Below, piece after piece: positions 1 to 8,101 of a stretch of DNA of 43,523 nt. The translations under genes were made by a program, and so were the position numbers. A model generated the notes under the pieces. The model worked only from the letters and a program-made list of their open reading frames with translations. It did not search any database and was not told where the DNA came from. The stretch lies in contig RPFO01000436.1 in the NCBI GenBank assembly GCA_009746045.1, forward strand, positions 768,666 to 812,188, in the 5' to 3' direction. Position 1 is the first letter of the stretch. Each line of letters starts with the position of its first letter. This DNA comes from Mesostigma viride. Taxonomy: Eukaryota > Streptophyta > Mesostigmatophyceae > Mesostigmatales > Mesostigmataceae.

Positions 1-167
1 TCCTCTTTGAGATCTTTCACACGCAAGGTAGGCTGCTCGGAGATTGCTTTCCCCTGCGCAAACAGAATCACGCTGGCTTTGTTGTCCTTTTCCCATCTTC
101 GATACGACTGAGTCGTTTTTCCCGGTCTGGGGCGCTTTCTCGCTATCCAGGATCGCAGGCGCGCCAT
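1..167 (-). CDS. HMG-box-like protein, N-terminal part (runs off the window start)
   Basis: An open frame on the minus strand starts at an ATG in a good context (ttcATGGcg) at 167 and is still open at base 1 after 55 codons plus two bases. The first 30 residues are basic (MARLRSWIARKRPRPGK), then comes a helix-like stretch resembling the start of an HMG box. Read across the ends, the two leftover bases complete a codon with the last base of the window and the frame continues in the minus-strand frame at 43523, where an HMG-like second half (W-x2-L-x3-QW motif) follows. HMG boxes bend DNA and are found in several large DNA viruses. The family call is my reading of spacing and aromatic positions, not a search. 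The gene is divergent from the oxygenase gene that follows. Confidence 0.5.
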   Translation of the reverse strand, partial: MARLRSWIARKRPRPGKTTQSYRRWEKDNKASVILFAQGKAISEQPTLRVKDLKE

Positions 168-178
168 GAAAGCGTCAA

Positions 179-1030
179 ATGTTTTCAAAACCCGCGTTAT
201 GGATGTCGTCTTCCGTAGAAGAGGGCGTGCGTGACGCTTTTCGGATGATTCAGTGCGCCGTTCGTCGAGGTCGGAAGCGCGCTGCGAAAGATTTGATGTC
301 GAACGAGGAGGAACTCGTTTTTGCTTCTGAGTTCGTTCGTGACGCTCTCGCAGCCGAACGAAACCCCGTGATTCGAGACGTATTTAAAGGCTTGGCGACG
401 ACCGGGTACGCCGTCGTCCGTGGAGCCGCGCCAGAGGAAGAGGTTCAAAGAATCTTCGCGTTGTCGCAAGACAGACGGTCTCTCGCTACAACGATATTTC
501 AAAGAGAAGACGAACGCGGCCGGTCGGATAAAGGGGACGGAAAGAGGAGCCAATACAACTTGACAAAATCTTGGTCCAATGGCGAACTCAACACGTGGAA
601 AACCTGCGTCCGTCTGATGTGGGATCTCGTTTCAGAACAATATCGGACGATCGAAGCGAGCTTCTTGTACTCTGATCCGGGATGCGACGTCCAGTCCGCG
701 CATCGCGATTTTTCGCCGGACGTTATGCGCTGGAGAACAGGATTTCCCGTATCTTGTATGCTCGCGTTAGAGGAGGACACGCGTTTCATATTGTTCTTAT
801 CGAAACATCACTCTAATCCGATCGATGAGACGGGCGACGATCTGACGGGCCGCGTGTACCCTTTAGAAATATCGTTGAACGCCGGGGACCTTCTGATTTG
901 GCACGCGCACCTCGTTCACGCCGGCGCAGGATATCCTGACAAGTCGAATTCGCGCCTTTTTTTTGCCGGCGTGGCGCTAGGCGACATTGAGTCGATACCA
1001 GTGGATTACACGTTCCATGTGAAGACTTAA
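179..1030 (+). CDS. Fe(II)/2-oxoglutarate dioxygenase-like protein
   Basis: Protein of 283 residues if the first ATG is used; starts at 203 or 244 are also possible. The C-terminal half shows a facial-triad pattern: H175-x-D177 (AHRDF), H247 (LVHAGAG) and R259 after it, inside strand-like segments. This is the metal- and 2-oxoglutarate-binding layout of PhyH/2OG oxygenases. Such enzymes hydroxylate lipids, small molecules, protein side chains or nucleobases; the substrate cannot be told here. The N-terminal 80 residues are helical and charged and not recognised. It shares a short divergent promoter region with the HMG-box-like gene and sits about 900 bases ahead of a Rieske oxygenase, another iron-dependent oxygenase. 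Function is inferred from motif spacing only. Confidence 0.55.
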   Translation: MFSKPALWMSSSVEEGVRDAFRMIQCAVRRGRKRAAKDLMSNEEELVFASEFVRDALAAERNPVIRDVFKGLATTGYAVVRGAAPEEEVQRIFALSQDRRSLATTIFQREDERGRSDKGDGKRSQYNLTKSWSNGELNTWKTCVRLMWDLVSEQYRTIEASFLYSDPGCDVQSAHRDFSPDVMRWRTGFPVSCMLALEEDTRFILFLSKHHSNPIDETGDDLTGRVYPLEISLNAGDLLIWHAHLVHAGAGYPDKSNSRLFFAGVALGDIESIPVDYTFHVKT

Positions 1031-1125
1031 ATAATTGTAAATAAATATTGTCAAAACATATGAAGCCCGGGCGTAGGGCGTGAGCTCGCATGCCATATAA
1101 ATCTTATTTTTTTAATAGGTAGAAA

Positions 1126-1413
1126 ATGACAAAGTCCAGCGTGCCATTGGTGGACGCGCAGAAGATGCACCGCTTACACCCGCGCACTTTCAAAGTGCCG
1201 TCAAAGAACAGGTTGTCGTCTATAAAGAAGGGCGATTTCGTTCAGATATCTAACACGAAAGATCGTTTCTGGGTGCATGTAACGCGCGTACGCCGCCCCC
1301 ACCTAGAGGGCATAGTCGACAACAAACTTGTACATACGCAAAACTACGATGCCGGCGACACTATAATCTTTCACCAATCCAACGTGTATGACATCATCAA
1401 AAAGCGGACCTAA
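1126..1413 (+). CDS. DUF2314-like small protein
   Basis: 95 residues, basic at both ends. The centre (about 35-90) reads as a small beta-rich domain: a KKGDFVQIS strand, then FWVHVTRVRR, a glycine turn (EGIVDN) and a GDTIIF strand ending in a YDI motif. This order (G-D-x-V, WV-x-V, G-x-V-x-N, GD-x-I-x-F, DI) matches the DUF2314/YegJ-type fold as I know it; its role is unknown and related short proteins occur in large DNA viruses. An A/T-rich run directly before the ATG (tttttttaatag) may be part of its promoter. Good start context (gaaaATGa). Confidence 0.55.
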   Translation: MTKSSVPLVDAQKMHRLHPRTFKVPSKNRLSSIKKGDFVQISNTKDRFWVHVTRVRRPHLEGIVDNKLVHTQNYDAGDTIIFHQSNVYDIIKKRT

Positions 1414-1452
1414 GCCTTGAAATAAAAATGCAGACAAATATTATCAAAACAT

Positions 1453-1647
1453 ATGAAGCCGTGGGTCAAATATTCTGTTATCGGTATTTTTGTATCTGGT
1501 GCTCTTGCATCCGCTGGGGCGGGAGGCTACAAGATTCACGAGGGGCTACAAGAGAAATCCACGCGGACGAAAACGGCTGGGGGGTTATTGCTCTTACTAT
1601 GTTTGTTGATCTTAACATTCTTGGTTTGGTGGCTAGTTCCTCAGTGA
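1453..1647 (+). CDS. Small two-helix membrane protein
   Basis: 64 residues. Two hydrophobic segments (about 8-28 and 44-62) separated by a polar loop rich in K, R, T and E. No family recognised. The layout (helix, GGxKIHEG-like turn, charged loop, GG, second helix) repeats in the next gene and in genes at 37140-37364 and the 3' part of 37475-38175, so these look like paralogues. An upstream ATG in another frame (1428) gives a less membrane-like product and was not chosen. Probably a virion or internal-membrane component by analogy with the many tiny membrane proteins of large DNA viruses. Confidence 0.5.
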   Translation: MKPWVKYSVIGIFVSGALASAGAGGYKIHEGLQEKSTRTKTAGGLLLLLCLLILTFLVWWLVPQ

Positions 1648-1678
1648 CACAGAACATTTATGTTATGTATAAAATAAA

Positions 1679-1870
1679 ATGAACTGGGTAGAATTTGGGC
1701 TTATTGTGCTCATGCTCGCTTTGGCGGGAGGAGGAGGTATTATGATTTACCGTGGAAACCATCAAGGAAAGGATCAAAAACTAACGTGGCAGATCCCCGG
1801 AGGATTAATGGTTGCAAGTGTTATATTTGTGCCAATTGTAGCATACTTTTTGATAAAGAGAAAACCGTAA
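1679..1870 (+). CDS. Small two-helix membrane protein (paralogue of the preceding gene)
   Basis: 63 residues, starting 31 bases after the previous stop. Helix one (about 5-22) ends in GGGGIMIYRGN, followed by a hydrophilic loop and a second helix (about 38-57) with a basic tail. The I-M-I-Y-R-G signature after helix one matches I-M-L-W-R-G in the gene at 37140-37364 and I-L-L-W-R-G near the end of the gene at 37475-38175. The start is preceded by taaaataaa. Role unknown; membrane location inferred from hydrophobicity. Confidence 0.55.
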   Translation: MNWVEFGLIVLMLALAGGGGIMIYRGNHQGKDQKLTWQIPGGLMVASVIFVPIVAYFLIKRKP

Positions 1871-1929
1871 ACTCTTAGCCAACTCGCCTATTGAGACCGG
1901 TAAAATTTGCGTTTCTATAGTGGGTCGCG

Positions 1930-2913
1930 ATGGCGAACGCGGTAAAACTTCTCGCGTGTCTCCCTGCGAGATGCGATTCTGTGCCGGACAAATGGGTCTG
2001 CGTCGGACGCAAACCGTCCGGTGTCAAAGTGACGAAAATATATAACGAAGAAATCCTCATGTACCCGCACCGTGAGCGCAACGAGACCCTCGCCGTTCGC
2101 AACGTGTGTCCTCACCGCGGTGCGCGTCTTTCTCACAAGGCGAGAGTCGAGGACGGGTGCATTCGTTGTGCCTACCACGGCATGTATTGGGGAAAACAGA
2201 ACAACCCAAACGGATACCTTGACACGAAACAAGACGAGGATTTGGTGTGGGTCAACACAGGGATAGGAGATGGCGACTCGGCCTTTCCTTCGATTCCGGA
2301 GTTCACAGATCCATGTTTCGACTTTTTCATACACGGGGGCGGTAGCCGGTCACCCGATGATCGTGATGGAAAATCTGCTAGACCACGCGCACTTGGAGCA
2401 CGTGCATCGCGTAAAGATCGTCGAGTCCAAGCAAACAGAAGTGACCACAGAGAAGTCATCCCTCTATAGCGGAAGAGCGTGTACACGTATCCTATCACGA
2501 ACGCGTGGATTGCTCGATGGATCCGGAAGATGTTCTCGGTTCGAGATACAGGCCCGTTGTCCCTTTCTGTTGACAACGAGTTCTTTTTGCCCTATACCGC
2601 GAGTCTGCGGTTCAAGGTCTCTGGACAAAGCCGTGCTGTGTTCGTGCTGTGGTTCAGCTTGCAGCCGTTCGAGGAACGCAAGTCTCTGTTGACTTGCCGC
2701 GTTTCTCGCAGTGTCATGGTTGATCCGCGGTGGGATTGGATCTTTTACGGGCTGAACGCCCTTCCTTTGTTCGAAGACGACGAAATCATCGCGAACGTGG
2801 TTGTCGGCGATTGGTGGCGCAACCGGTTGACGCCTAACGATGCGTTGGTAAAGATGTATAGGGACAAGATGCGGTCGGTGTACGGGATCTCGTTTCCCGA
2901 ACCATTTTCGTGA
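1930..2913 (+). CDS. Rieske non-heme iron oxygenase (frame broken twice)
   Basis: The N-terminal frame (from ATG 1930) has a complete Rieske [2Fe-2S] site: C60-x-H62, 17 residues, C80-x2-H83. The mononuclear iron motif of the oxygenase family (NLLD, then H-x4-H) lies in a second frame near 2370-2405, and the C-terminal half, including a WDWIFYGLNALPLFEDDE stretch, in a third frame from about 2470 to 2913. The first break lies by a run of five G at about 2335, the second near 2470. Joined, the locus would be of about the usual length for pheophorbide a oxygenase/choline monooxygenase-like enzymes. These use O2 and an electron donor to hydroxylate or cleave a substrate; no reductase was seen nearby. 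Substrate unknown. The breaks may be indel errors or mean a decaying gene. Confidence 0.75.
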
Positions 2914-2984
2914 AGTGTGCACGAACATTGTACAGTCGCAGTAAGAAGATCCTATTTTTGATCGATGTCGGTTGACGGACGCGC

Positions 2985-3085
2985 ATTCGTCTACACTGGT
3001 GGTCATACGGATGTGTTCCCGTACACACCAGTGGTGGTACGGACGTGTATCCGTACACACTGGTGGTGGTACGGATATGGTTTCC
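2985..3085. repeat. Left GT-rich repeat array of a repeat-bounded element
   Basis: Three imperfect copies of a unit reading roughly CACTGGTGGTGGTACGGA with spacers of 12-18 bases. The same unit occurs in the opposite orientation at 3886-4005, so the two arrays are inverted relative to each other around the gene at 3250-3792. Confidence 0.7.
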
Positions 3086-3121
3086 GTCTGTGTTGATACA
3101 TACTTCAATCCAATGTAATTA

Positions 3122-3182
3122 GTATATTAGTGTACGGAGAGGTCACCATTCCATCCCGAAAAGGGTCTCCAAAAAACTTTTT
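3122..3182. repeat. Left inverted repeat, copy 1
   Basis: About 60 bases that match the reverse complement of 3791-3850 with only scattered differences. They share the 16-base block GTACGGAGAGGTCACC, then TCCATCCCGAAA, and end in AAAAACTTT on the inner side. Arms this long and alike, facing each other around one open frame, resemble terminal repeats of a non-autonomous transposon. Confidence 0.75.
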
Positions 3183-3249
3183 TTCCATGGGCTTGACAAA
3201 CACGCTCGGCTGACGACCTTATACTTATCTCCTTGGTTTATAATGAATC

Positions 3250-3792
3250 ATGAATCTCCACGAGTTAATAAAGGACTTTCCTGCGTACGACGCTGGACAG
3301 GTTCACTCGCCAATGACAGCACTGCGTTTTATTTCCGAACCTCCATTTTGTGGTGCAGTCGAATATGAAATTTTCGATCACGTGGTAATACATGATCCAT
3401 CGACTCTTGAATTTGATAAAAAGAGTAACAAGTTGATGTACGTAGTTGACAAGCTTCCCTATTCCGATATTATACGCGAAATTACCAGCGATAAGGATAT
3501 CCGTGTCCGCCTTGGAAACGAAGAACTGCATCCGGAAGGCTTGCTGATCGCTAACTGCCTCGGACAGTATGCTCGCAAGGGGGTTGTTGTATACCTGGAT
3601 TTCTTTAAGAACACTCCTTTGTCGTTCTTTATCAAATATCGTTGTTATTTGTTTCAACTAGACCTGGTTAAAAGAATACGAATGTGTGAAGAAGTCAGCA
3701 CGAACACGCACGTGTATAGACACGGCATGATTTTGCCAAAGTCAGAGAAGTCGCCTGATGGCTCTCCGGAGCCACTCTTCAGCAGCAATTGA
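3250..3792 (+). CDS. Hypothetical protein carried between inverted repeats
   Basis: 180 residues, no family recognised. Mixed strand/helix composition with a hydrophobic stretch near 118-142 (VVVYLDFF...FFIKYRCYLFQ) and a polar, serine/proline-rich C-terminus. It looks more A/T-rich than its neighbours. It lies alone between two inverted repeat arms (3122-3182 and 3791-3850) and two outer inverted arrays, so it may be cargo of a mobile element. It shows none of the DDE, HUH or tyrosine-recombinase signatures that I could recognise. An ATG three codons earlier in another frame (3242) is not used. Confidence 0.6.
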   Translation: MNLHELIKDFPAYDAGQVHSPMTALRFISEPPFCGAVEYEIFDHVVIHDPSTLEFDKKSNKLMYVVDKLPYSDIIREITSDKDIRVRLGNEELHPEGLLIANCLGQYARKGVVVYLDFFKNTPLSFFIKYRCYLFQLDLVKRIRMCEEVSTNTHVYRHGMILPKSEKSPDGSPEPLFSSN

Positions 3793-3850
3793 AAGTTTTT
3801 TCAAGGTCTGTTTCGGGATGGATCGGTGACCTCTCCGTACCATAACATAC
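3791..3850. repeat. Right inverted repeat, copy 2
   Basis: Inverted partner of 3122-3182. It starts inside the last codons of the 3250-3792 gene with GAAAGTTTTTTC, followed by TTTCGGGATGGA and GGTGACCTCTCCGTAC. A further copy in the same orientation follows at about 4039-4105. Confidence 0.75.
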
Positions 3851-3885
3851 TCATTACATTGGATGATAGTAAACGATAACATGTA

Positions 3886-4005
3886 CAAACACATGTCCGT
3901 ACCACCACCAGTGTGGACGGTTGCATGTCCGTACCACCACCAGTGTGGACGGTGGCATGTCCGTACCACCACCAGTGTGGACGGTGGCATTTCCGTACAA
4001 CCTCG
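3886..4005. repeat. 32-bp tandem repeat array
   Basis: Three near-identical 32-base units (boundaries at about 3886, 3918 and 3950) and a fourth degraded one. The core is TCCGTACCACCACCAGTGTG. Inverted relative to the array at 2985-3085. Open frames through it are low-complexity and were not called as genes. Confidence 0.8.
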
Positions 4006-4038
4006 TGGTATAAACAGGTGTCTCAAGACCACGGGGAC

Positions 4039-4105
4039 AAAAAGTTTTTCCGATGCCCTTTCTGGGAAGGAATGGTGACCTATCCGTACCTTAACATACT
4101 AACTA
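4039..4105. repeat. Copy 3 of the inverted-repeat family
   Basis: Same orientation and block order as 3791-3850: AAAAGTTTTTC, then CTTTCTGGGAAGGA, GGTGACCTATCCGTACC and TTAACATACT. The stretch on to 4219 contains further CCGTACCAC-type units but no convincing gene. Confidence 0.65.
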
Positions 4106-4219
4106 TAGTGGACGTAAGTACCTGTCGCCATGTACGAAACCAGAGTCCGTACCACCTCCAGTATGTACGGCGTCGCGTCCGTACCACGACGGGTGTGTAC
4201 GGGTACCACGACCGTACGT

Positions 4220-4953
4220 CTAAAGACGCCGCCTGCCACGCTTCGACTTGGAGCGGACGGAGCGATGAGCACTCGAAGCGTGCGAACCTAATGTAGTCCC
4301 TTCCCGTTTTGTTCGGTGGCCTTCAATTCGGCATATTTTGAAGCGTCTCGGAGCTTCAATCATCTGTAGAAACTTTGCCTCCTCGTCGCGTGCAACGCGA
4401 TCTCTCTCTTGAGCTTTATCGGCTATGTCATATCCTTTTCCGTGGACGTGGGAGCACGTTAGCGTCTCTCGAAAATGCATATTGTCTATCTCTGTCCATC
4501 TTCTGATCGCGTGTGTCCATGGCTGACTCGATAGCAGCCAGACGAGCCTCCGAGGCCTTGATCCGGTCATCCGACGTGTCTAACGCGGCCTGTGTGGCAA
4601 TAGCGTTGATATCCTTGTTCACGAGTCGAGCGTTTGCCAAGTCCTTTTCACCTTTTCGGTCTAAAGCGATATTGTTAAAAATCTTGAGAAGAACGTCTTT
4701 CGGCGTGTCTCGTTGGACTGACCTACTTCGCGCTGGTTCGAATGCCGAGTTTCTGCGGTCGCTTTTCCGCCTCTCCCTCGTCCGTATTTCCTGATTTCGC
4801 GAAAAGGGTTCGGAGGGACGGACGTTGCTCCGTTCGGTGTCTTCCGCGCTTCCGATATTGACACGCGGCATGCGTTCCGCACAACTTCCGGCCTGGACGG
4901 ACGTCGTTTCGACATTCACGTCCTTGTTTTGTCTTACGGCAACACTTTGTCAT
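4220..4953 (-). CDS. Zinc-knuckle plus F-box-like protein (frame broken)
   Basis: From ATG 4953 the N-terminus has a cysteine/histidine motif, C-x8-C-x10-C-x2-H (CCRKTKQGREC then KLCGTH). After a break near 4870 the next frame carries an F-box-like segment, DVLLKIFNNIAL then ARLVNKDIN, near 4630-4690. A second break near 4455 leads to a charged coiled-coil and a basic tail ending at 4220. The same pairing, knuckle then F-box-like helix, occurs in the intact gene at 31436-32200, which supports reading this as one locus. F-box proteins link targets to Skp1/cullin ubiquitin ligases, and large DNA viruses often carry them. The exact break sites are uncertain. Confidence 0.55.
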
Positions 4954-4984
4954 TGTACTGTTAATACAAAGGCATAAAAATCTC

Positions 4985-5095
4985 AAACGACCTATCCGTA
5001 CAGTAAACTACTAACTACACGCGACTAAAGTATGATGCAATATACGGAAACATCGGTTAGTGTACGGTATCTTAACCGTACCACCACGTCATTCT
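4985..5095. repeat. Degraded copy 4 of the inverted-repeat family
   Basis: Contains CGACCTATCCGTAC followed by ACTACTAACTAC, and then TTAACCGTACCACCACG, matching parts of the copies at 3791-3850 and 4039-4105. The gap 4954-5225 holds this and a TATA box, and no gene that I can support. Confidence 0.5.
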
Positions 5096-5166
5096 CGTCT
5101 TGGTCGAAGTTCTAGAAGGTTCTTGCGATAAGGTTGTAACCTCCCATCGCCGAATCTACCGACACA

Positions 5167-5174
5167 TATAAATA
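5167..5174 (+). promoter_or_regulatory. TATA-like box before 5226 gene
   Basis: TATAAATA lies 52 bases before the ATG at 5226. A comparable (g)ATAAATa element sits about 40-50 bases ahead of the starts at 14887 (minus) and 16970 (plus). Confidence 0.5.
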
Positions 5175-5225
5175 CCTGTCGCCCTCTCTCTCTGTCTCGT
5201 TGCACTCTCTTCCTCACCAGCTGCC

Positions 5226-5933
5226 ATGGCTTCCTCCCGCGTCATCGGCTGTTTTGTCACCGTGTCTCGGAACGAGATCGCTGCTTTCGAAAGTCTGCCA
5301 GTCACCATGGTTATCGAGTGCAGCGCCCCTTTGTGCTCGTGCAAGGCGGCGTTCTCCGACCCAAAGACGCCACAAATCGGACTGTGCGGAAGACACAAGA
5401 ACAGGTTTTGCACCCCCTTCGAGGATCCTGTATTCCGAGCCTCGGTGGTTTGTCTCGACCAACCAGGATGGGAAGGAAGAAAGGGACTTCGCGTGCTCGT
5501 CGACGGAAAACCATACGAACCGTTCGGCCCTTGTCGTCCTCTCGTTGGTTCCGCAGATCGGTGCGATCAACACCCTCTTGGCTGCTTTCGATCGCCTGTG
5601 TGCGCTCAAAGCCTTGAACTCAAGAACAACAAAAACCGGATCACCGTGCACCGGTTTCGAGCGATGGAAAAAGAAATCGCGATTCTTCGGGAAGCTCTTG
5701 TGAGGCTCGAAAAACGCGTCGCAGATCTGCAACCGGTGTCAAAAAAACGAACCGCGGACTCGGACGACTATCTTCGCGAACTTCTTTCATCGCAGAGAGT
5801 CGTCGAGACTACGGCGTTTGAAGAAGAGGATGAATTTACTGCGGGACTCACCGCTCCAACTCAAACACCGATGGAGCTGGAAAATCGGGACGAAGAACGA
5901 GGAACAAAAAGACTAAAAGCAAGCTTGCTGTGA
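5226..5933 (+). CDS. Cysteine/histidine-rich protein with coiled coil
   Basis: 235 residues from a strong start context (gccATGGct). Two zinc-knuckle-like clusters stand in the first half: C-x4-C-x-C ... GLCGRH (about 32-57) and GPCRPL...DRCDQH (about 102-115), both ending in C-x2-H as in the knuckle genes at 4220-4953, 13884-14256 and 31436-32200. Residues 145-175 form a clear heptad coiled coil (MEKEIAILREALVRLEKRV). The tail is acidic and then basic (RGTKRLKASLL). Possibly a DNA/RNA-binding or scaffold protein; no family assigned. Its last 86 bases overlap the 3' end of the opposite-strand gene. Confidence 0.55.
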   Translation: MASSRVIGCFVTVSRNEIAAFESLPVTMVIECSAPLCSCKAAFSDPKTPQIGLCGRHKNRFCTPFEDPVFRASVVCLDQPGWEGRKGLRVLVDGKPYEPFGPCRPLVGSADRCDQHPLGCFRSPVCAQSLELKNNKNRITVHRFRAMEKEIAILREALVRLEKRVADLQPVSKKRTADSDDYLRELLSSQRVVETTAFEEEDEFTAGLTAPTQTPMELENRDEERGTKRLKASLL

Positions 5934-6189
5934 TTCCCCAGCCGAATGCGAGAGCGTACGATAATCTATTTTTCACTCGACGGTACTTTTTCGCTCTGTT
6001 CTCCGCCTCGCGTTGGACAGACAAAGGATCGTTCGTTTCTTCGCCTAAGTTGCGCATTTCTACAGCTATATCGTCTGTCTCGGAACGCATGTTTTTCAGA
6101 CGACGATTGAAATGAGAGAACAGAATTGTGAGTACGGTGGACACGATTGCACCCGCTGCGGCGGCAGTCAAAACAAGTTTGTGTTGCAT
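5848..6189 (-). CDS. Two-pass membrane protein
   Basis: 113 residues from the ATG at 6189. Hydrophobic helices at about 5-26 (LTAAAAGAIVSTVLTILF) and 79-101 (ALAFGWGITASLLLVFLFLVL) flank a charged coiled-coil middle (RRLKNMRSETDDI...). No family recognised. It sits just after the 6219-6896 gene on the same strand; the gap has an A/T palindrome (GAATAAAATATTC at about 6208). Confidence 0.55.
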   Translation of the reverse strand: MQHKLVLTAAAAGAIVSTVLTILFSHFNRRLKNMRSETDDIAVEMRNLGEETNDPLSVQREAENRAKKYRRVKNRLSYALAFGWGITASLLLVFLFLVLRPDFPAPSVFELER

Positions 6190-6218
6190 GGTCTTACTTT
6201 GATGAATGAATAAAATAT

Positions 6219-6896
6219 TCAAATAAGCTCGTTTTTAACTGGCAACTTGCCGTTCCATTTGTCAAATGCACTCTTCATGATAGGAATATCGCGAGTGAAG
6301 TACAATTTGTACCCGTCCGCACGCAAGGGCGGAGGGTGCCCTCGCTTTTCGATGAACTCGCTGTACACCATGCCACCGAAAGTCATTAGATGGACGGCGT
6401 CAAAAAGATTGTGGCCGTAGACACTTTTTAAAAAATCCACGCAGCGATAGGGGATCGTGTTTTCCTTATCGTCCGTGTCGATCTCTCCGCGAATTTCTTG
6501 CATGCTTTGCACGGTCTCCCCGAACGCGTCTCGTAGAGGTCGGAGTTTCTTGTTCGAGGTCATCGCAGCCATGACGTCCGAAATCCTGACCCAGGCCGTG
6601 TCGCTTGCGAAAACGTCGCGGGGGCTGCTGTTCATGGCAGAACAAAGCGCTCCGACGTTCACTGTGCCGTCGGGACGAACAAGAAATTCGATAAAGCTCT
6701 CTGCTAGCGTGTTCGGGATGGAAAATCGGTCAGGTGGAGAGAGATTCGTCGTTGTCTCCGTCGCAATCGACCGCCTCGCCATCGCTTCGTTTTCCTCGGT
6801 CTCTTCCGGGACTTCCGAGAGCTTGCGCAGCGCGCGCTTGCTCCTTTTGCGAGAAGGGGCGGACTGACCGGGCTCGAGCATATTTATCTTCCCCAT
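6219..6896 (-). CDS. Hypothetical protein
   Basis: 225 residues from ATG 6896 (ccATGGgg), chosen over upstream starts because an ATAAATA element lies some 17-26 bases further upstream and the sequence before it is not protein-like. Residues 1-60 are basic, then acidic and disordered (SRKRSKRALRKL, EETEENEA). From about 65 on it becomes a globular, mostly helical domain with no motif I recognise. It is divergent from the cysteine desulfurase gene, with about 87 bases between the start codons. Confidence 0.5.
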   Translation of the reverse strand: MGKINMLEPGQSAPSRKRSKRALRKLSEVPEETEENEAMARRSIATETTTNLSPPDRFSIPNTLAESFIEFLVRPDGTVNVGALCSAMNSSPRDVFASDTAWVRISDVMAAMTSNKKLRPLRDAFGETVQSMQEIRGEIDTDDKENTIPYRCVDFLKSVYGHNLFDAVHLMTFGGMVYSEFIEKRGHPPPLRADGYKLYFTRDIPIMKSAFDKWNGKLPVKNELI

Positions 6897-6983
6897 GGTG
6901 TGTCTTGTGGAGATATTTATTTCGCGAATCGTTGAACGAACCGATTTTGTGCAGAATTGTATTCCCTGCTGATAACAGAACAC

Positions 6984-8101
6984 ATGAGAGAGATCTACCT
7001 CGACAACAATAGCACGACGAAGCCGCATCCAGAGGTAGTCAAGGTGATGACGTCCGTGTCGCAAGATTTGTACGGAAACCCCTCTTCTTCGCACGAGATT
7101 GGTAAGAGGGCGAGGAATGTGGTAGAAAAGGCGCGCGCCGTGATAGCAAAATATCTCAAGGAGCCATGCAAGTCGATCGTGTTTACATCCGGCGCCACAG
7201 AATCGATGAACATCGTACTTAATGGCGTTATGGAAAGAAACGGGTACGAAGGTGTCGTCATCACTTCTGAAATCGAACATCCCGCTGGTATCAAGCCGCT
7301 TGAACATCTTGCAGACAAACACAAAGTAGAGATTGTTCGGATCCCGGTAGACAGAAACGGATTCGTTTCGCTAGAGAAGATCCAAGAGGCGATGAAAAAG
7401 TACGGGAAGCGCGTCAAACTAGTGAGCATTATTTACGCCAATAACGAAATCGGAACGTTACAAGATCTCGGCGCTATCCGAAAAATTGTCGGAAAGCGAG
7501 TCCACTTTCATTCAGATACCACCCAGGCCGCGGGTAAATTTAAGATCCGAGGCGTGCACAATCTTGACAGTTACGTATTGTCCGGACACAAAATCCATTC
7601 CGTGAAAGGTGTCGGGGCGTTGATCATGAGAAAAGACCCTTCTTGTCTTTCCCCGCTCGCTTGGGGAGGTGGACAGGAACGTGCCGTAAGGCCAGGTACG
7701 GAATCACCGCCCCTCATATGCGCGTTAGCCGAAGCTGTCAAGTTGAACTGCGTTAGAGGCCGGTCGGACGTTGCGCGAATCAGGAAAATGCGCAAATATC
7801 TAGTCCAGCGTCTTGTTGCTAGAGGGGCGTCATGAACGGTCCTGAAAATCCCGAGGACGTGTTGCCGAACTTGGTATCCGTGTCACTTCCTGTCCGTAGT
7901 TCGCGCGCGCTCGTCAAGCGGTTGGCGGCAAAGGGGATCGCGGTCTCGACAGGTTCTGCCTGTCACTTGTTGAAACGGAGCGAGACTCTTAAAGCCATTG
8001 GTCTTCCTATCGAGAAAGAGAAGGGGACAGTGCGCATCGGATTAAGCTCCCAGACCACGAAAGAGGAACTTGACGAGTTTGTTACCTATTCTTTTGATTG
8101 A
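6984..8101 (+). CDS. Cysteine desulfurase, NifS/IscS-like (split by a -1 frame change)
   Basis: Class V PLP aminotransferase fold. In the first frame: LDNNSTT near the N-terminus, SGATES (69-74), EHP at 98-100, HSDTTQAAGK, the PLP lysine K203 in SGHKIHSVKG, and GGGQE...RPGTE. This frame stops at 7835 in an ATGA overlap. The second frame, 7832-8101, supplies NGP...LPN, the catalytic cysteine in STGSACHL, and the conserved RIGLS near the end. The two parts together are 360-380 residues, the usual length. The enzyme takes sulfur from cysteine for Fe-S clusters or thio-modified tRNA. With two Rieske [2Fe-2S] proteins encoded in the same window, cluster supply is an attractive role, but that is inference. 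No scaffold (IscU) is seen. Confidence 0.85.

Noticed and set aside
3863-4078. Short frames with VRTTTSVDG-type peptides
   Set aside because: They are translations of the 32-bp repeats.
2985-4219. CRISPR array
   Set aside because: The repeats are tandem or inverted with no unique equal-length spacers and no cas genes.
7832-8101. Separate small gene at the 3' end of the desulfurase
   Set aside because: It holds the catalytic cysteine and the normal C-terminus of the same family, so it is the rest of one gene.
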